IMG/VR virus record: IMGVR_UViG_3300044844_000901
Coordinates: 1-40,022 of that record
Source: a virus
Reading direction: 5' to 3' (one strand)
Length of the DNA stretch: 40,022 bases
Each line of letters begins with the position of its first letter. The stretch's first letter is position 1. This document shows positions 16,985 to 26,142 of this stretch, piece by piece. The notes under the pieces were generated by a model. It made no database searches. It was not told where the DNA came from and saw only the letters and a program-made list of their open reading frames with translations. The translations under genes were made by a program, and so were the position numbers.

Positions 16985-19264
16985 TTATTCAACAACAGGT
17001 TTGAAACCGGTGCGCCCGACCTGCGCATTTTCCGTGCGCTGCTGCACGGCAAACTGGAAGGCGGCCATGCGACGGTTGAGCATCTCGGTGAACATGCCAC
17101 CGGCGGCGTAGGCTTGGGCCACGGCGGGGTTCTTCTGCATCTGCTCTTGATCCACCTGCAAACGGGTGGCGGCATCCATGCTCTCGGTGACGGTGGGCTC
17201 CACGCCGGTGAGCAGCATGGCGATGGCGGCCTTCTCTTCCTCAGCCTCGGCGGCATTGCGCTCGCTGAGGCTGCCGGTGACCAGATCGGCCAGGCCGGGG
17301 TCGATGTTGTTGAGCAGCCACGACACGACGGGCACCGTGGGCACCTGACCGGCGACACCGGGGATGCTGAAGGCATCTTTGAGAGCGGACCAGCGCTTTT
17401 GAAGATACTCCATGTCGAGGCTCTTCACGTCAAACTCGAGCACGAAATCGAAGCTGCCTGCGATCTCTTCGCGGGTGACCTGGAAGGGCTGCGCACCATT
17501 GCCGAGCACCCGGCTGACATAGAGCGGGTCCATGAACTGCTGATCGAGCGCAAGGATGCGGCGCAGGATCTCACGCTCTTCCATGAGGGCTCCGGCGACG
17601 ATCCATTGCTGGTGCATCTGCACCTTCGCCACGTCGATCTCGCGGTGATGCAGGCCGAGCAGATTGGCCACGTCTTTGCGGATCTCGTTGGCATCGAGGA
17701 TCGTGCCTTGATCCAAGGGCGGCGGGCGCATGTAGTCGGCATCGCCGCCAGACTCGACGGGCAGCTTCGTGCCGGGCTCGTAGTCCCAGCGGGCACCACT
17801 GCCAGCACGGCGGCCCGTGACCTTGACGATGGGCATGGTGGCAAAGCTCGTGCGGTCCATGCTGGCATCGCGCGTGCTCTTGAGCAGGTATTGATGCGTG
17901 CCAACCATTTCCGGCACGCCGCGGCTCTCAAACAACGGGCGTGCCTTGTATTCACGACGCAGATCGACGTAGCAGCCGCCGTCAAAGTAGTAATCGAGCA
18001 AGCGGTTCACGAACACGAGTTCCTTGTCCGCTTTGCGGCGATCCTTGCCGACCAATGACGGATGCAAGATCAGCTCTTGCACGGCAGGATAGCCTTCCTC
18101 ATCGACGGTCTGCACGGTGATGCGAAGCACCTCATACCAGGTCTGCTCGCGGTTGCGATAGCGGGCGGTGAAGGTGTCGCGGGCGGGCTCGTTCAGGATG
18201 CGCTCGACACTGGCGGCGGTGGTATTGAGCACGGCAGAGGTATCGACAACGGGCTTCGGTCCCATGTCCAGCAGGGCGTCGATGGCTTCCTCGTTCCAGC
18301 CGTCGGTCTTGGCTTTGGCTTTGATCTCAGGTTCGGTGTATTGCTCGACGTGCGCCACCCACGGAGCGCGGTCCACCTGTCCGCACCAGTGCGGGTAAAA
18401 CACATCAATGCCGGGCAGGTAGGCGCGGACGCAGGGTTTGCCCGGTTTGCGGTAGGGTGCCGTGAAAGTCACGCTGTCCTCGGTGCGCAATTCACGCGCC
18501 ACACGCCGCGCCCGCACGGGCGAGAGCAGCGGGTGACGGCGGCGGATCATCGCAACGATGGGCGCGACATCTTCCGCCCGCAGCAAGTCGTTGAGCTCAG
18601 CCTCGGCAGCATCGGCAATGGCGAGCTGCTGCTCAGGCGTGAGCAGTTCGCCATCGGCGTCGATGGGCTGCATGCCCGCCTCGGCAGCTTGCAGACGAGC
18701 CTCGGCGAGTTTGGTTTGCGTGTGATCTTGCACCAGATCCTCAATGCTGAGCGTGACCTGCGCCGTGCCCATGCGCTGCTCCCAGCCGACGTGCATCACG
18801 GCATGGCCCCAGGTGTGCTTGATCTGCCGGGCGAAATTGCGCTCGCGCCACAGCTCGGCCCGCAGGCGTTGCCGCGTTTCGTATTTCATCAGCGTCTCGA
18901 CCTTCTTGGAAGCGGCCGCATCGCTGGCCTCCATGGCGATCACCTGCACCTTGGCGCTCTCGATCGCCAGCATCTCCAGCATGGTGAGCTGGTCGATGGC
19001 TTCGCCCGCCAGATGCACGCGGGAATCGGCGGAGCCCTCGAAGGGGAACACCTTTTTGCCGTAGTTTGCGGCATGCTTGCGCCCATCCTGCGACTGCCCG
19101 GCCCAAACGGCCAGCGCGGTGCGTTCATGGTCCTGCATGTCCTGAATCCACGGCCCCAGATCGGTGAGCGAAAGCGTCATCTCGTCGATCACCCAAGTGG
19201 GATCGAGCGTTTCATCGGAGGCGACGACGTAGGTTTCGCCGGTTTCGAGGTCGGAAGTGAGCAT
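16985..19264 (-). CDS. Portal protein
   Basis: This 759-aa protein follows the terminase group and precedes scaffold and capsid, the conserved portal position. Its N-terminal helices (WIQDMQDHERTALAVWAGQS), the mixed beta wing and the long C-terminal helical, Gln-rich barrel region (about 690-750) fit P22/SU10-like portals. The dodecamer forms the DNA entry vertex, binds terminase and sits on the tail adaptors. Residues around 480-500 (KVTGRRAGSGARWDYEPG) look like the wing-stem region. Start ATG at 19264. Confidence 0.85.
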   Translation of the reverse strand: MLTSDLETGETYVVASDETLDPTWVIDEMTLSLTDLGPWIQDMQDHERTALAVWAGQSQDGRKHAANYGKKVFPFEGSADSRVHLAGEAIDQLTMLEMLAIESAKVQVIAMEASDAAASKKVETLMKYETRQRLRAELWRERNFARQIKHTWGHAVMHVGWEQRMGTAQVTLSIEDLVQDHTQTKLAEARLQAAEAGMQPIDADGELLTPEQQLAIADAAEAELNDLLRAEDVAPIVAMIRRRHPLLSPVRARRVARELRTEDSVTFTAPYRKPGKPCVRAYLPGIDVFYPHWCGQVDRAPWVAHVEQYTEPEIKAKAKTDGWNEEAIDALLDMGPKPVVDTSAVLNTTAASVERILNEPARDTFTARYRNREQTWYEVLRITVQTVDEEGYPAVQELILHPSLVGKDRRKADKELVFVNRLLDYYFDGGCYVDLRREYKARPLFESRGVPEMVGTHQYLLKSTRDASMDRTSFATMPIVKVTGRRAGSGARWDYEPGTKLPVESGGDADYMRPPPLDQGTILDANEIRKDVANLLGLHHREIDVAKVQMHQQWIVAGALMEEREILRRILALDQQFMDPLYVSRVLGNGAQPFQVTREEIAGSFDFVLEFDVKSLDMEYLQKRWSALKDAFSIPGVAGQVPTVPVVSWLLNNIDPGLADLVTGSLSERNAAEAEEEKAAIAMLLTGVEPTVTESMDAATRLQVDQEQMQKNPAVAQAYAAGGMFTEMLNRRMAAFQFAVQQRTENAQVGRTGFKPVVE

Positions 19265-19285
19265 GGCCGTGCGGGCAGGAATGGA

Positions 19286-19519
19286 TCAAAGCAGCCCAAA
19301 CTCCCGCAGCACAACGGCCTCATCATAGCGGTAATTGCCCATGGATGGCAAGAGGATTCTAGCCGGGCTTTCCTGCCGGCAGATGATCTTCCGCGCCGTG
19401 TGCTCGCCAATCCGAGCCCGCCGCGCATGCGCCATCACCTCCGCCCAGGTGATCAAGGTTTTCAACGCGGGCTTGCTTGGCGCTTTGGCGGCAGCGGTGG
19501 GTTTTGGGGTGGTGGTCAT
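19286..19519 (-). CDS. Small helix-turn-helix-like protein, 77 aa
   Basis: After a low-complexity Lys/Ala/Pro leader (residues 1-20) the protein has a compact HTH-like unit (TWAEVMAHARRARIGEHTAR, then KIICRQ) and a short wing (GNYRYDEAVVLREFGLL) resembling excisionase/MerR-type domains. It lies between the large terminase and portal, with a 4-base overlap to the 54-aa gene. It might be a packaging or regulatory DNA-binding protein; it is too short for most small terminases. Confidence 0.7.
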   Translation of the reverse strand: MTTTPKPTAAAKAPSKPALKTLITWAEVMAHARRARIGEHTARKIICRQESPARILLPSMGNYRYDEAVVLREFGLL

Positions 19520-19680
19520 GGCTTTGTCGAGGTGGAATTGCGGTAAGCGATCATGGCGTCGGCAGTGCGGTGCAGCATCAGTGGATCGTGCCCATGACGG
19601 TCTTCCATTGGGCGATCAATGCGACCGACTTTCCACGGCTCGCCGTAGTCGGATGTTGGTGTTGTTGGTGTGTCGTTCAC
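19516..19680 (-). CDS. Small hypothetical protein, 54 aa
   Basis: Starts at GTG (19680) with an AAGGAGA ribosome site 11 bases upstream and ends in an ATGA overlap with the 77-aa gene. The start lies 28 bases after the terminase stop. The sequence (YGEPWKVGRIDRP...LMLHRTADAMIAYRNS) resembles the many short phage proteins that begin with an E/GPW motif and end in an Ala-rich helix, whose function is unknown. Confidence 0.6.
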   Translation of the reverse strand: MNDTPTTPTSDYGEPWKVGRIDRPMEDRHGHDPLMLHRTADAMIAYRNSTSTKP

Positions 19681-19708
19681 AGTCTGATTGTCTCCTTGTT
19701 TGATTGTC

Positions 19709-21649
19709 TCAATAACTCCCGCCCCTGACGATCTCCAAACCCGCGGGCGGCACATGCTCCGGCCCGGCGAGGCAGAAGTAGCGCCACACGTCCACGGGGT
19801 CTTTGCAGGCTTCGTCTTTGCGTTTGGTCTGCTCGGCGTAGTCGGGGATCGTGAAATTCTGCAAACCAAAAATGGTGTTGGTGCATTCGCGGTTCACGCG
19901 GGCTTTGGGCTGCATGAGGATGGTGGTGGCGAAGGCATCGCGCACGAGGGCGAGCCCTTCCTGCACGCGCACACCTTCGGGCACGAGGATGGTGAAGCCA
20001 TTGGGCAGGTCGTAGAACTCCTGCTGGATGGTCGCTCCGGTGGCTCCGCTCTTCCACTGGCTCCAACGCGGATCGCCATACGTCTCGAACGGCTCGGCGC
20101 ACAGGATGGCATCGCCGCTTTTCACGGGATGCTGCACGGTGCGGCCCTGCCACTCGCCGCCGGTTTCCTTCATCTTCTCCAGCAGGCGATGCCGCATCTG
20201 CCACACCAGCTCGGCATACTGCTCGAAGTTCCAGCCGAGACGCAGCTTTTGCGCCGGGCCTTCGTCGCCATTCATGCGGTCCTTTTCGCTCATCACAGCC
20301 CACGGGCCGGGCATCATGTCGTCGATCGCAATGCTTTCACACGGCCATTCCTGCGCCTGCCAGAACCGCCCCATCGGATCGACGATGAACCAGCCGATGA
20401 AAAACGGCTTGGCCTCCGCGCCGTCGATGATCTCGTAGAGCGTGCCATCGCGAGGCAGGTCTTTCCAATCGCACAGGTGCTGCTCCGGTTTCCACACGGC
20501 CTCGAACTCGCTGCGGCTGGCGGCCTCGGCGTCGCCGTAGAGCTTGATGCGGACGGTCTTCTCATCGGCTCCAGCGTAGTCCTTGGAGAGCTGGGGATAG
20601 ACGTTGACGTATTTGTTCGCGGCGGTGTGCAGGTAACAAACCAACCGGGTCGGCTCCAGCGGATACGCGATCTTGGGCACACGCGGATCTTTGCAGCCGC
20701 CCTTCGCCGCCAGCTCGGGGGCAATGACCTTGAACTTGTCGGGCTTCACCGCGCCCTGCATGAAGTAGCGCACCGTCGGCGTAAAGCCTTCCTCGGGCGT
20801 GTAGGTGATGAGATGCACGCCGTGCATGAGCGCCCCGAGCAGCTCGCCATGCGGCCGTTTGGCACCGGGCACGCCATCCGCGAGCGGCACGAGGTAGCTT
20901 TGCAGCGCCAGCATTTGCTTCCGATGCTCATCGCGCTGCGTTTCGATGGCTCGCGACGCGAGACGATCCTTCAGCGCTTTGACGTGATCGACGGGAATGC
21001 CTTCATCGGACCACACAAACGTGAGCGCGTAGCCCCGGAAGCTCTCCAGTTCCTGCGTGAAGAAACGAAACTGCACCATGCCGCCGCCAGTGTAGCGCTC
21101 GCCATTGGCCCCGGTGACGATGAGGTAACGGCTGAACTGGTTGTCGGTGAACTTGCCGCCGCTGAACTTCGCCTTCTGGTGCTTGTCCTGCTTGATCTTG
21201 CCCGCCGCACCGCCCAGCGCCTCGGGCGGCAGAAAGGACTCGATGGGCTTCTGCTGAAGGTTTTGCGAGTCCTCCTCGCGACGGCTCATGCAGAACACCG
21301 TGGCCTTCTGCGCATGCTTCCAATGCTGCACCGCCAGCGAGGCCGCCACATGCGTTTTGCCCGCACGAATCCCTCCGCTCACCAGCACCTCCAGAACGCG
21401 CCCTGGATGCTCCAGACGCTTCCGGCACAGCTCCAACAAGAACAGCCACCAATCCTGCGGCACCCAGCCCTGATCCAGCGGTTGCTCCGCCATCTCGCGA
21501 ATCGCATCCGCCCGCGCCGCCACCGCCTCCGCCGCGCCTTCCTCGCCCAGCACCAGCAACTCATCCAGCGCCAACGGCTCAATCACCGGATGCGCCTCTT
21601 GCCCTGCATGCAGAGCTTCAATGACAAGCTGGGTGTCGGGTGAGATCAT
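19709..21649 (-). CDS. Terminase large subunit
   Basis: This 646-aa protein is the DNA-packaging motor. The N-terminal ATPase has a Walker A loop SGGIRAGKT (residues 91-99) and a Walker B strand LTFVWSDEG (209-217) with catalytic Glu. The C-terminal RNase H-like nuclease starts near residue 419 with GWFIVDPMGRF (Asp424) and ends with CKDPVDVWRYF. It cuts concatemers and pumps DNA through the portal. A small subunit is not obvious nearby. Confidence 0.93.
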   Translation of the reverse strand: MISPDTQLVIEALHAGQEAHPVIEPLALDELLVLGEEGAAEAVAARADAIREMAEQPLDQGWVPQDWWLFLLELCRKRLEHPGRVLEVLVSGGIRAGKTHVAASLAVQHWKHAQKATVFCMSRREEDSQNLQQKPIESFLPPEALGGAAGKIKQDKHQKAKFSGGKFTDNQFSRYLIVTGANGERYTGGGMVQFRFFTQELESFRGYALTFVWSDEGIPVDHVKALKDRLASRAIETQRDEHRKQMLALQSYLVPLADGVPGAKRPHGELLGALMHGVHLITYTPEEGFTPTVRYFMQGAVKPDKFKVIAPELAAKGGCKDPRVPKIAYPLEPTRLVCYLHTAANKYVNVYPQLSKDYAGADEKTVRIKLYGDAEAASRSEFEAVWKPEQHLCDWKDLPRDGTLYEIIDGAEAKPFFIGWFIVDPMGRFWQAQEWPCESIAIDDMMPGPWAVMSEKDRMNGDEGPAQKLRLGWNFEQYAELVWQMRHRLLEKMKETGGEWQGRTVQHPVKSGDAILCAEPFETYGDPRWSQWKSGATGATIQQEFYDLPNGFTILVPEGVRVQEGLALVRDAFATTILMQPKARVNRECTNTIFGLQNFTIPDYAEQTKRKDEACKDPVDVWRYFCLAGPEHVPPAGLEIVRGGSY

Positions 21650-21714
21650 GGGGTAATGGGGATGTTTCCGGTTTTGCGGGTATTATGCGGAATGGTGGTT
21701 GGAATAATTACCGT

Positions 21715-21912
21715 TCAGCATATGCGGCCACCCCGCGTTGGAGGCGACTGAGCCGGGAGCGATTCAGTGCGCTCGACGGTCTTCTTTGTGCGTTTATTGA
21801 ATACCGTTTGAAGGTGTTCCTTCACCACGGCGGTTTGTGCTTCGGTCAGTGCTCGGGGGTTTTGCACCTCAAACAAGCCTTGCAGCCAATAACAAAAGTT
21901 TTCGGGGGTCAT
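21715..21912 (-). CDS. Conserved small phage protein, 65 aa
   Basis: The N-terminus MTPENFCYWLQGLFEVQNP and the following helix (LTEAQTAVVKEHLQTVFNK) match a short hypothetical protein type seen in many tailed phages. The function is unknown. It lies just upstream of terminase, after a 143-bp gap in which I see no other feature. No ribosome site is visible at the ATG at 21912. Confidence 0.75.
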   Translation of the reverse strand: MTPENFCYWLQGLFEVQNPRALTEAQTAVVKEHLQTVFNKRTKKTVERTESLPAQSPPTRGGRIC

Positions 21913-22055
21913 AATGTGATAAGGTTGATGTTTGGACTTTGATGCTGAACAAAGAAAATGCAGGCCGCGGCTCGAAGATCATCTGTCGTGCAAATCAGGC
22001 TTGGCGCTCGCCGTCGCCTGATTTTCGACGGTTGGCGTGCATTTCCCTTCACAGT

Positions 22056-22460
22056 TCAAAACGGGATGTCATCGTCCTCCATGCCGTCGGCCATGGGTGC
22101 CTCGCTGCCGCCGGTCACGGGCGAGCCTGCGGCGGGGCGGGCGGTGCGCTGGCCACCAAGTTCAAACTCACGGGCATTGCCGAGGAAGTGCAGATTGGGA
22201 GGCTGCGGGCTTTCGCGCTCGGCTTTGGTGGTGCTTTCTTTGATCCAGTGCGTGTTTCCATACTCGTCTTTGCCGTCCTTGTTGGGCACGATGTCAATGG
22301 AAAGGCCGAGCTTGCCCGATTTCTCGGAGCGACGGATGCGCGAGTCCTTGAGCACGATGACAAGGCATTCCTGCGGCGTGCCAGCGCGGTCTTTGATCTG
22401 CATCAGATGCGCTCCTTGCAGCTTGGCGGGGTCAATGTAGGCGTTGAGTTTGTTGGGCAT
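22056..22460 (-). CDS. ssb: Single-stranded DNA-binding protein (SSB-like)
   Basis: This 134-aa protein has an N-terminal beta-rich domain (about residues 1-100) and an unstructured Gly/Ala/Pro linker that ends in MEDDDIPF, the acidic DDDIPF tail typical of bacterial and phage SSBs and used to dock replication partners. The OB-fold domain is not closely familiar, so it may be a diverged type. It follows DnaB by 36 bases in the replication group, which supports the role of protecting ssDNA at the fork. Confidence 0.7.
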   Translation of the reverse strand: MPNKLNAYIDPAKLQGAHLMQIKDRAGTPQECLVIVLKDSRIRRSEKSGKLGLSIDIVPNKDGKDEYGNTHWIKESTTKAERESPQPPNLHFLGNAREFELGGQRTARPAAGSPVTGGSEAPMADGMEDDDIPF

Positions 22461-22496
22461 GGTGGGTGTCGGTGTGGTGTGTGGGTTGTGGGTGAA

Positions 22497-24161
22497 TCAA
22501 TCTTTGAAATCGGCGTCCCAGCCGTCGTCGGTGCGTTTAGATTTGCCGGAGGGTTTGCTGCGGGGCTCTTTCTTGGGCACGGCGTAGCTGCCAAACTGCC
22601 AGTCGCGCCAGTCGGTGCTGTTGAGTTTGGGCATGCGGCTGCTGAACCAGGTGCGCCAGTCCTCGAAGCGCATATGGAGCTCGGGTGTCGGGCCGCGGCG
22701 ATTCTTGCGGACGTAGATTTTGGCGTCCTGCTCGTAGTCCTCGCGGGGCCAGCCGCCGTCTTCCTCGCCGTATTTGCCACCGCTGCTCCAGCATTGCGGG
22801 TTGCGCTCGCGACGCGGCTCGACGGCATCGGCCCAGCCTTTTTTCTTCTCCTCGCTGAGCGTGTGCCAGCCGAAGAAATACGGGTCGCGATGCAGCATCC
22901 AAACGTGATCGGCATACCACTCAATCGCGGCGCTGCCGCTCAGATCGGCGAGCACGGGCGGCTTGCCTGCGTTGCGGTCGGTTTCGCGGTTGAGCTGCAC
23001 CATAAGCAGCACGGTGAGCTTGTAGAACTTTTTGACGAATTGCAGCGTCTCCATGACCTCGACCAGTGCCTCGCGCTCGTCTTTGAGGCCGCGCTTGCTG
23101 ACGGCTTTGATGAGGTGCAGGTGATCGACGACGATCCAGCGGATGCCGTGCTGACGTTTGGCTACTTGCACTTGGCTGCGGATGTCGGCGGTGGAGATGG
23201 CGGAGCCGTCGGAGATGAGCAACGGCGCGGTTTGCACCTGGCGCACCTTCCCCTGCATGGCGTCTTGGTCGGCGCGGGAGAACATGCCGGTGATTGCTTT
23301 GCTGGTGTCGATGCTGGCACCGCCGAGAATGATGCGGTCGTAGAGCTGCACGCTGCTCATTTCGGCGGAGAACACGAGCCCGGGCACGTTGCGCTCGACG
23401 GCGAGGTTGTGGATGAGCGTGGTCGCCATGGCGGTCTTGCCCTGGCCGGGACGGCCCGCGATGACGACAATTTCGCCCTGTGCATCATCGAGTCCGTGCA
23501 CGGTTTGATCGAGCTCCAAGATGCCGGTTTCGAGGCCCATGATCTTGCCACGATTCGCGATGGTCTGCTCCGTGCGCTCGACCCAATCAATCACGCCGCG
23601 CCGCGCATGCACGGGGCCGGTGGAATACTCGCCGGAGGCTTGCAGCGCCTGCACGCATTCAAACACGCGGCTCTCCGCGCGACCGACCACGGCCGTAATG
23701 TCTTCGTCATTCGTTTCCGTGCCGTGATGCAAGCACTCGTCAATGCTTTCGGCGCAGGCGTGAATGGTCTGCCGCAGCGCCCATTTCTCACGCATGATGT
23801 GCACGTAATGCGGATAATGCGCGGCGATCGGTGTGAAATCGTAAAGCTCGCTTACGTGCGCAGCGCCGCCCACTCGCTCGAGCTTTTCCTGATCACGCAG
23901 CCGGTGTGTCAGAGACACCGGTTCCACCGGCAGGTTTTTATCCAGCATGTCCAGCATGACCTCGAACAAGGTGCGGTTGCCCGCGTGGTAAAACGCCTCG
24001 GCCGGCAGCTTGGCGCGCACTTCGGCGATGCGTTCGGGATCTTGCATGAGGCAGGACAGCAGCCCTTTCTCTGCCTCATCGGAGAAGGGAAGGGCGCGGT
24101 TGATTTTGGCCAGCCGCTCCTCGGTGGTCACGGCGCGGTCTTTGGCAGGTTGATCACTCAT
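22497..24161 (-). CDS. dnaB: Replicative DNA helicase, DnaB family
   Basis: This 554-aa protein has the DnaB N-terminal domain (residues ~25-125, SDEAEKGLLSCLMQ) and the RecA-like C-terminal motor. Walker A is GRPGQGKT (236-243), Walker B is WIVVDHLHL (342-350, Asp346), and MVQLNRETDRN (388-398) is the H3-like loop. A long C-terminal extension after ~430 includes AKIYVRKNRRGPTP and a basic tail. It unwinds DNA at the fork. The ATG overlaps the methyltransferase stop by ATGA. No separate loader or primase was recognised; the YdaU-like protein may help recruitment. Confidence 0.92.
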   Translation of the reverse strand: MSDQPAKDRAVTTEERLAKINRALPFSDEAEKGLLSCLMQDPERIAEVRAKLPAEAFYHAGNRTLFEVMLDMLDKNLPVEPVSLTHRLRDQEKLERVGGAAHVSELYDFTPIAAHYPHYVHIMREKWALRQTIHACAESIDECLHHGTETNDEDITAVVGRAESRVFECVQALQASGEYSTGPVHARRGVIDWVERTEQTIANRGKIMGLETGILELDQTVHGLDDAQGEIVVIAGRPGQGKTAMATTLIHNLAVERNVPGLVFSAEMSSVQLYDRIILGGASIDTSKAITGMFSRADQDAMQGKVRQVQTAPLLISDGSAISTADIRSQVQVAKRQHGIRWIVVDHLHLIKAVSKRGLKDEREALVEVMETLQFVKKFYKLTVLLMVQLNRETDRNAGKPPVLADLSGSAAIEWYADHVWMLHRDPYFFGWHTLSEEKKKGWADAVEPRRERNPQCWSSGGKYGEEDGGWPREDYEQDAKIYVRKNRRGPTPELHMRFEDWRTWFSSRMPKLNSTDWRDWQFGSYAVPKKEPRSKPSGKSKRTDDGWDADFKD

Positions 24162-25161
24162 GCGTTGATTTGGTTAAAGGTTTGCCATGCGAGCCGCACC
24201 ACTGCCGGAACTTGTCCGTTGCCGAGGCACCGCAATCGGTCCACCCGAGCGGCCACCCCATCAGCCACTCGACCCACGTCGGGTTCAGCGCACCACCAGC
24301 CACCGCATTTAGCGGCAGTGCATTCCGCTCCATCTGAGCAGGACCGCCGTTGTTGCTCGCATCCTGCACCGTTGGCGTTGGTAGCATCTTGACTTGAGCA
24401 GACAACTTGGCCTCGCCTCGCGAGTTCCACTTCCCTGTTTTGCGGTCCACCGCATCGTCCGCCACTGGCGTCTGCCAGAGTTTGTAATGCCTGTTTGGAT
24501 TGCCCCGCACCGCTTGGATCAAATCGCCGCGTCCACCTCTCTCTCCGTCGCTGCTGCGCACCGTTGGCCACATCGCCACCTGCCCCAGCAGGCTCGCACG
24601 CTTGGAGCCATCGCGTTGATTGTGGTGCGTGCGACCATTCGCATCCTGCGCCGTCGGCGTCTGCCACGTCTCTTCGCCATCCCATGATCCAGATTCGTTT
24701 CCGTCGGTGTGGAGCTCCGGCATCATCAGCTCCCAGCACTCCCCAGATCGCATCATACCCCAGCGAGGCCAAGTTCCCGAGAACTGTTCCAAGCCCCCGA
24801 ACAGTGAGCATTGGCGAGTTCTCCACGAGCACGTATCGCGGTCCCACCTCACCGATGATCCGGGCCATCTCCACCCACATCCCACTTCGCTCCCCATCGA
24901 TGCCCGCTCCTTTGCCAGCGCAGGAAATGTCCTGGCAGGGAAACCCGCCAGAAACCACGTCAACACGGCCTCGCCATGCACCTCCGTCAAAGGTGCGCAC
25001 GTCATCCCAGATGGGAAACGGCTCCAGGCATCCATCGTTTTGCCGTGCCACAAGCACGCTTGCGGCATAGGCATCCCACTCCACAGCGCACACGCAGCGC
25101 CATCCCAGGAGCTTCCCTCCGAGAATGCCACCACCAGCGCCCGCGAAAAGAGCCAGCTCAT
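24154..25161 (-). CDS. Overlapping second frame within the methyltransferase gene, 335 aa
   Basis: A complete frame in the +1 register covers nearly the same bases as the methyltransferase. It begins at ATG 25161 (MSWLFSRALVVAFSEGSS) and ends at 24154, past the DnaB start. It is rich in Trp/Pro/Thr/Gln with recurring WQTPTAQDANGR, WQTPVADDA and LPTPTVQDASNN motifs and ends near LNPTWVEWLMGWPLGWTD. From general memory, proteins of this type are annotated in other phages. An AAGGAGG ribosome site lies 8 bases before this ATG but only 4 bases before the methyltransferase GTG. It may be a genuine overprinted gene or a recurrent misannotation. Confidence 0.4.
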   Translation of the reverse strand: MSWLFSRALVVAFSEGSSWDGAACALWSGMPMPQACLWHGKTMDAWSRFPSGMTCAPLTEVHGEAVLTWFLAGFPARTFPALAKERASMGSEVGCGWRWPGSSVRWDRDTCSWRTRQCSLFGGLEQFSGTWPRWGMMRSGECWELMMPELHTDGNESGSWDGEETWQTPTAQDANGRTHHNQRDGSKRASLLGQVAMWPTVRSSDGERGGRGDLIQAVRGNPNRHYKLWQTPVADDAVDRKTGKWNSRGEAKLSAQVKMLPTPTVQDASNNGGPAQMERNALPLNAVAGGALNPTWVEWLMGWPLGWTDCGASATDKFRQWCGSHGKPLTKSTHE

Positions 25162-25165
25162 TCAC
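24158..25165 (-). CDS. DNA (cytosine-5) methyltransferase
   Basis: This 335-aa protein carries the C5-methyltransferase motifs in order: I FAGAGGGILGG (residues 7-17), IV GGFPCQDIS with the catalytic Cys, VI VLVENSPML (ENS where ENV is usual), VIII APHRRKRIWIMG, a variable target-recognition region with VADADGAGCE-like repeats, and X LRCLGNGQVPAVV. It transfers methyl from AdoMet to cytosine, probably protecting phage DNA from restriction. The GTG start at 25165 overlaps the previous stop (GTGA). There is no partner endonuclease nearby, so it is an orphan enzyme. Confidence 0.9.
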   Translation of the reverse strand: MNELALFAGAGGGILGGKLLGWRCVCAVEWDAYAASVLVARQNDGCLEPFPIWDDVRTFDGGAWRGRVDVVSGGFPCQDISCAGKGAGIDGERSGMWVEMARIIGEVGPRYVLVENSPMLTVRGLGTVLGNLASLGYDAIWGVLGADDAGAPHRRKRIWIMGWRRDVADADGAGCEWSHAPQSTRWLQACEPAGAGGDVANGAQQRRRERWTRRFDPSGAGQSKQALQTLADASGGRCGGPQNREVELARRGQVVCSSQDATNANGAGCEQQRRSCSDGAECTAAKCGGWWCAEPDVGRVADGVAARVDRLRCLGNGQVPAVVRLAWQTFNQINA

Positions 25166-26142
25166 GCCGCCTCCTTCCCATGCTGAGCGAGCCAGCGGCG
25201 GACCTGTGCTTTGTCACTGGCGACCATTTGCGGCCAGCCGGGCACGGTGCCCTCCCAGCCATCGCCCCAAAGAGCGGTCATGGCCTGCTCGTAGCCGTCC
25301 GGCGGAAGCTCCACCGTGAGCGGCGGCGCTTCTTTTTTCGCGCCAAAGCTATCCGAGAAGGCTTGGAAGGGTGTCTTGCCGCGCAGATCACCACCGCGAT
25401 CCTGCTCCTTGGCGAGCCAGTTGGTGACGAACTTGCGCCAGTTGCTCTTGCGAGCCTTGGCCTTGTTCGCCTTCAACCACTGCTCCATGGCAAGCATCTG
25501 CCGCCGGATGTCGCAGGCCGGGTAAGCGCCAGCCAGCTCGTCCATGAGCGTGTCCGTGAAGCCCGTCCAACCCGTGTCCGGTGCCCAGGCCAAGTCTTCC
25601 ACCGCCGCCCCCCTTTTCTTTTTTTCGCCAGAACCTTCTGGGGTGGCTGCGGCGGAGCCTTCGGGATCATCGGCCGTCGGCTCAGCACCGTGAGGTGCGA
25701 GCAAGAGTAGATTGGTTGCTGGTTGTTGGTTGTTGGTTGTTGGAACGTGCGCGCGAGGCATTGCATTCGACTCTGCATTTTGGATGCGTTCGCTATGCGT
25801 CTGCATTGCGTCCGCATTGCGCCTGCTCTTCCAACTTTCGTCTGCTGCCTTCTTGGCTTTGGCCTGCTTGTCGCGGAAATCAGCGATCTCTTCCAGCACG
25901 CGTTTCTGTGTCCAGCCGGACTGCTCGCGGGTGAAAAATTCATCGCGAACAGCCAACACGGCCTTCTGTTCGGCCTTGTCGAAGGCTCCACAAAGCCGGA
26001 AAAGCACCTTTTCATCCTCGGGCAGCGGCTTTTCGGAGGCATAGCACCAGTCGAGCATGAGGGTGAAAGCGCCGTGCTCCAGGATGGAGAGGTGCCGAGT
26101 GTCCTTGGCGTAATCGCCGATGTGTCTCCAATACTTGTGCAT
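25162..26142 (-). CDS. YdaU/DUF1376-like replication protein
   Basis: This 326-aa protein opens with HKYWRHIGDYAKDTRHLSIL and MLDWCYASEKPLP, the hallmark of the DUF1376 (YdaU) domain found in phage replication modules. A charged helix follows (residues ~95-115), then a low-complexity linker with KKKRGA, and a C-terminal helical domain ending RRWLAQHGKEAA that could recruit helicase. The start at 26142 makes a TGATG overlap with the previous stop and fits the family start. The linker contains an A AAA AAG heptamer in frame at about 25619-25625. Confidence 0.8.
   Translation of the reverse strand: MHKYWRHIGDYAKDTRHLSILEHGAFTLMLDWCYASEKPLPEDEKVLFRLCGAFDKAEQKAVLAVRDEFFTREQSGWTQKRVLEEIADFRDKQAKAKKAADESWKSRRNADAMQTHSERIQNAESNAMPRAHVPTTNNQQPATNLLLLAPHGAEPTADDPEGSAAATPEGSGEKKKRGAAVEDLAWAPDTGWTGFTDTLMDELAGAYPACDIRRQMLAMEQWLKANKAKARKSNWRKFVTNWLAKEQDRGGDLRGKTPFQAFSDSFGAKKEAPPLTVELPPDGYEQAMTALWGDGWEGTVPGWPQMVASDKAQVRRWLAQHGKEAA

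Noticed and set aside
21913-22055. Possible ncRNA or tRNA in the gap upstream of the 65-aa gene
   Set aside because: I tried to fold it as a tRNA on both strands and found no T arm with a paired stem. Left as unexplained non-coding.
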